DNA from: Synchiropus splendidus | Lineage: Eukaryota; Chordata; Actinopteri; Syngnathiformes; Callionymidae | Reading direction: 5' to 3' | Assembly: GCF_027744825.2 (NCBI RefSeq) | Contig: NC_071342.1 | Span: 16,952,501-17,016,500, forward strand | DNA: 64,000 nt | Part shown: positions 62,156 through 64,000 of the stretch, piece by piece | Layout: each line of letters opens with the position of its first letter | Position numbering within the stretch: position 1 is the stretch's first letter | Program-made: the position numbers and the translations under genes | Notes under the pieces: generated by a model | The model's database searches: none | What the model saw: only the letters and a program-made list of their open reading frames with translations | Told to the model about the DNA's origin: nothing

Positions 62156-64000
62156 GAGGATCTGTTTGACAGAAGAAGAGTCTAGCCACGGCTCTGGCAT
62201 TTCCATCAAAACACAACAATGCTCATTAAGCGGGTTTGTAGCGATGACCATGCTGCATACAATGTCATTTCCCCTTGCAGGATGTCTACCATCAAATACA
62301 GTTGCTATTGGATCAGTGAATAACTGGTAAGCAGGCATATTCTAACTTTACGTATTGCTCTAACCCGAGGCAAAACCCGCATCGGGGTCACGTTCTGGTT
62401 TGTGATAAAGGGAGCCTAGACCACCACAACAAGTGGCCACAGTTGGATGGTACTGGTGCCATTCGAATGTTACCCTTGACTTTGATGTGTGTTGCGAGAG
62501 CAGTTTTAGTCGCGTGCGCCAAGGCTTATTCCGATGTTGTAGCTGTTGACATTTGAAGCATTGCAACCGGCTGTACCACACAACTTATTCAGGAATTGTA
62601 TTGCACAGTCCATTTTCAGTCGGTTCTGTTTTCACCGCTCTCGCACTGTAGGAGTCTTTTTCTATGGAACCATCCTCCCTGTAGAGAAGTGTCCGCTCGC
62701 TGCATGACATCACCGAGGCACACACAACAAACCGAGGAGTCTCTGCAATGCTGTAATCTGTCAAAATATGAGGATTTGCTTTGAGCCGAAAGCCATCTTT
62801 TAACAAGACATTCCCACTTAATTTCTGTCACTGACATGACTAGTTATGCACTAAACTGTGGCAGTCCAAATGGTACAGAATGGAGACATGACTCAAGACT
62901 ATTAGCAGAACTAGAGAAAATTCTTTCCCCACTTCTGCATAACATACTAGCATTCAGCTCACAAAGGAGAGTGTTTAATAAAGTTAACCACAGGCTCCTC
63001 TGCGGGCCAATATTCAGCCTATTAAACAGAAGAGTGAGCTGACAGGAAAGTGGGAGGAGTCCTGTCGTGACATCTCAATGGTCTGCGGCGCCTCCTGCTA
63101 GACTAATGTGATCTATGATCACTCCCATCTCAATTAAAAGTCAAAATGGCCTCAGAACAGCTGTAAAGGGAGGCCTCGCAGGAGTGCACTAACTGCTGTT
63201 AATGTCAGAAGTCTGGTTTAAAGAGCAGCATCTGTTTAGACTCCATGCAGACCCTGTGCCTTGGAGCCCAGTAACAGCAGATTCCACGCTGCCCATCTGG
63301 AGCGTTAGAGCCACAATTTGTCCCCAAATGACACCACCAGCTAATAAGTGAAGCCCTAGTTTCACCACTGCTGAACTGCTCTTTAAGGTCAAGTTCATTT
63401 GACCAAATAAGGTTTTATTAGATTGATGCCAGAGTTGAACATGAGTCACGCAGTGTCTGCATCATAAAAAAAGAAAACGATAACAAAATGCAATTTGAAA
63501 AGATGACATCGCAGGATCAATGAAGATCATTATCTTAGCAAAAAGGCAATTATAATGGTTCAAATCACGGGATAAAACACCACTCTATTTTTGAGAATGT
63601 TTTGTCCATTAATGGACATAACAGGTCGATACATATGAGGATTGTTTGGATCTCAGGAGGTGGGCTGACGGACGGTGGGACTTGGAAAACAGTATTTCTC
63701 TATGGTTCAGGGGCCCAGCTCCGGAGAGAACTATGGTATTTTGTGAATGGGAGCACTATGAAATGTGCTGCACATCCTTCCTTGATATTCCACAGATGAC
63801 AATTCATCTTCATAACACTGCCCATAAATCAGAAGCGATGGAAAATCACGATAGCCGCCTTTTAAATTTCCGTCATTTAACTTCTCTGAACCAGCAGCCT
63901 GTGGATCCTCTCAACACTCGCTCCAACAGGAACACTCCGCTGTTCGTTCTGACTCACAGCTCAGGAAACAGCAGAGCATGCAGCCAGGAAATGGACTGCC
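62156..64000. other. No gene recognised
   Basis: Unique sequence with short overlapping frames (62-86 codons) lacking recognisable domains. No simple repeat over 12 nt and no clear splice-flanked segment was noticed. Confidence 0.5.

Overview
The window looks like gene-poor vertebrate DNA, most likely from a ray-finned (teleost) fish. The evidence is indirect but consistent. There are many dinucleotide and A/T-rich microsatellites. There are 5'-truncated non-LTR retrotransposon ends typical of fish genomes: a CR1/L2/Rex1-like 3' end with a (TCTGAT)n tail, RTE-type ORF2 C-terminal fragments, and a Rex3-like fragment. There are also pieces of a tRNA-headed SINE of the V-SINE (DANA/HE1/mermaid) type. 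No bacterial, plasmid or phage organisation is visible: no operons, no ribosome-binding-site pattern and no long conserved ORFs. The species cannot be named from this sequence.

No protein-coding gene can be called with confidence. Almost every open frame is short, unrecognisable and in the length range expected by chance. The exception in length is a minus-strand frame at 41983-42609, but it resembles no family I know. A few short segments carry good splice signals on both sides. The best is a 30-nt candidate microexon on the minus strand at 43249-43278, with branch point, pyrimidine tract, CAG acceptor and GAG|gtgagt donor. Two more lie on the plus strand at 3186-3217 and 21650-21703. If any is real, the window is intronic sequence of one or more large genes whose main exons lie outside it. 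The candidates lie on opposite strands, so they cannot all belong to one gene.

Layout. 1-5 kb: unique sequence with an (AT)n tract, a stem-loop at 1730-1761, a candidate short exon at 3186, and a near-perfect 34-bp palindrome at 5146-5179. 5-16 kb: mostly featureless apart from T-runs. 16.36-16.70 kb: a small element with terminal inverted repeats, probably a MITE. 17.6 and 19.35 kb: two SINE fragments in opposite orientations flanking a block rich in palindromic transcription-factor-like sites (about 18.88-18.94 kb). 20.96 kb: a (TG)(TA)(GA) compound microsatellite. 23.93-24.22 kb: a LINE 3' end. 33.5, 59.7 and 62.0 kb: fragments of LINE ORF2, all on the minus strand. 35.15 kb: a long A(24)(TA)45 tract, then a degraded dispersed repeat. 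39.19-39.27 kb: a second copy of the 24-kb LINE 3' end, inverted, in which an AAATA run has expanded. 43.25-44.12 kb: the candidate microexon followed by a five-copy degenerate minisatellite. 44-64 kb: mostly unique noncoding DNA with scattered homeodomain- or SOX-like motif clusters that could be conserved noncoding elements.

I did not find a previously undescribed multi-gene system. The points most worth following up are the candidate microexons, the terminal-inverted-repeat element, the palindromes, the minisatellite beside the microexon, and the retroelement-derived microsatellite.
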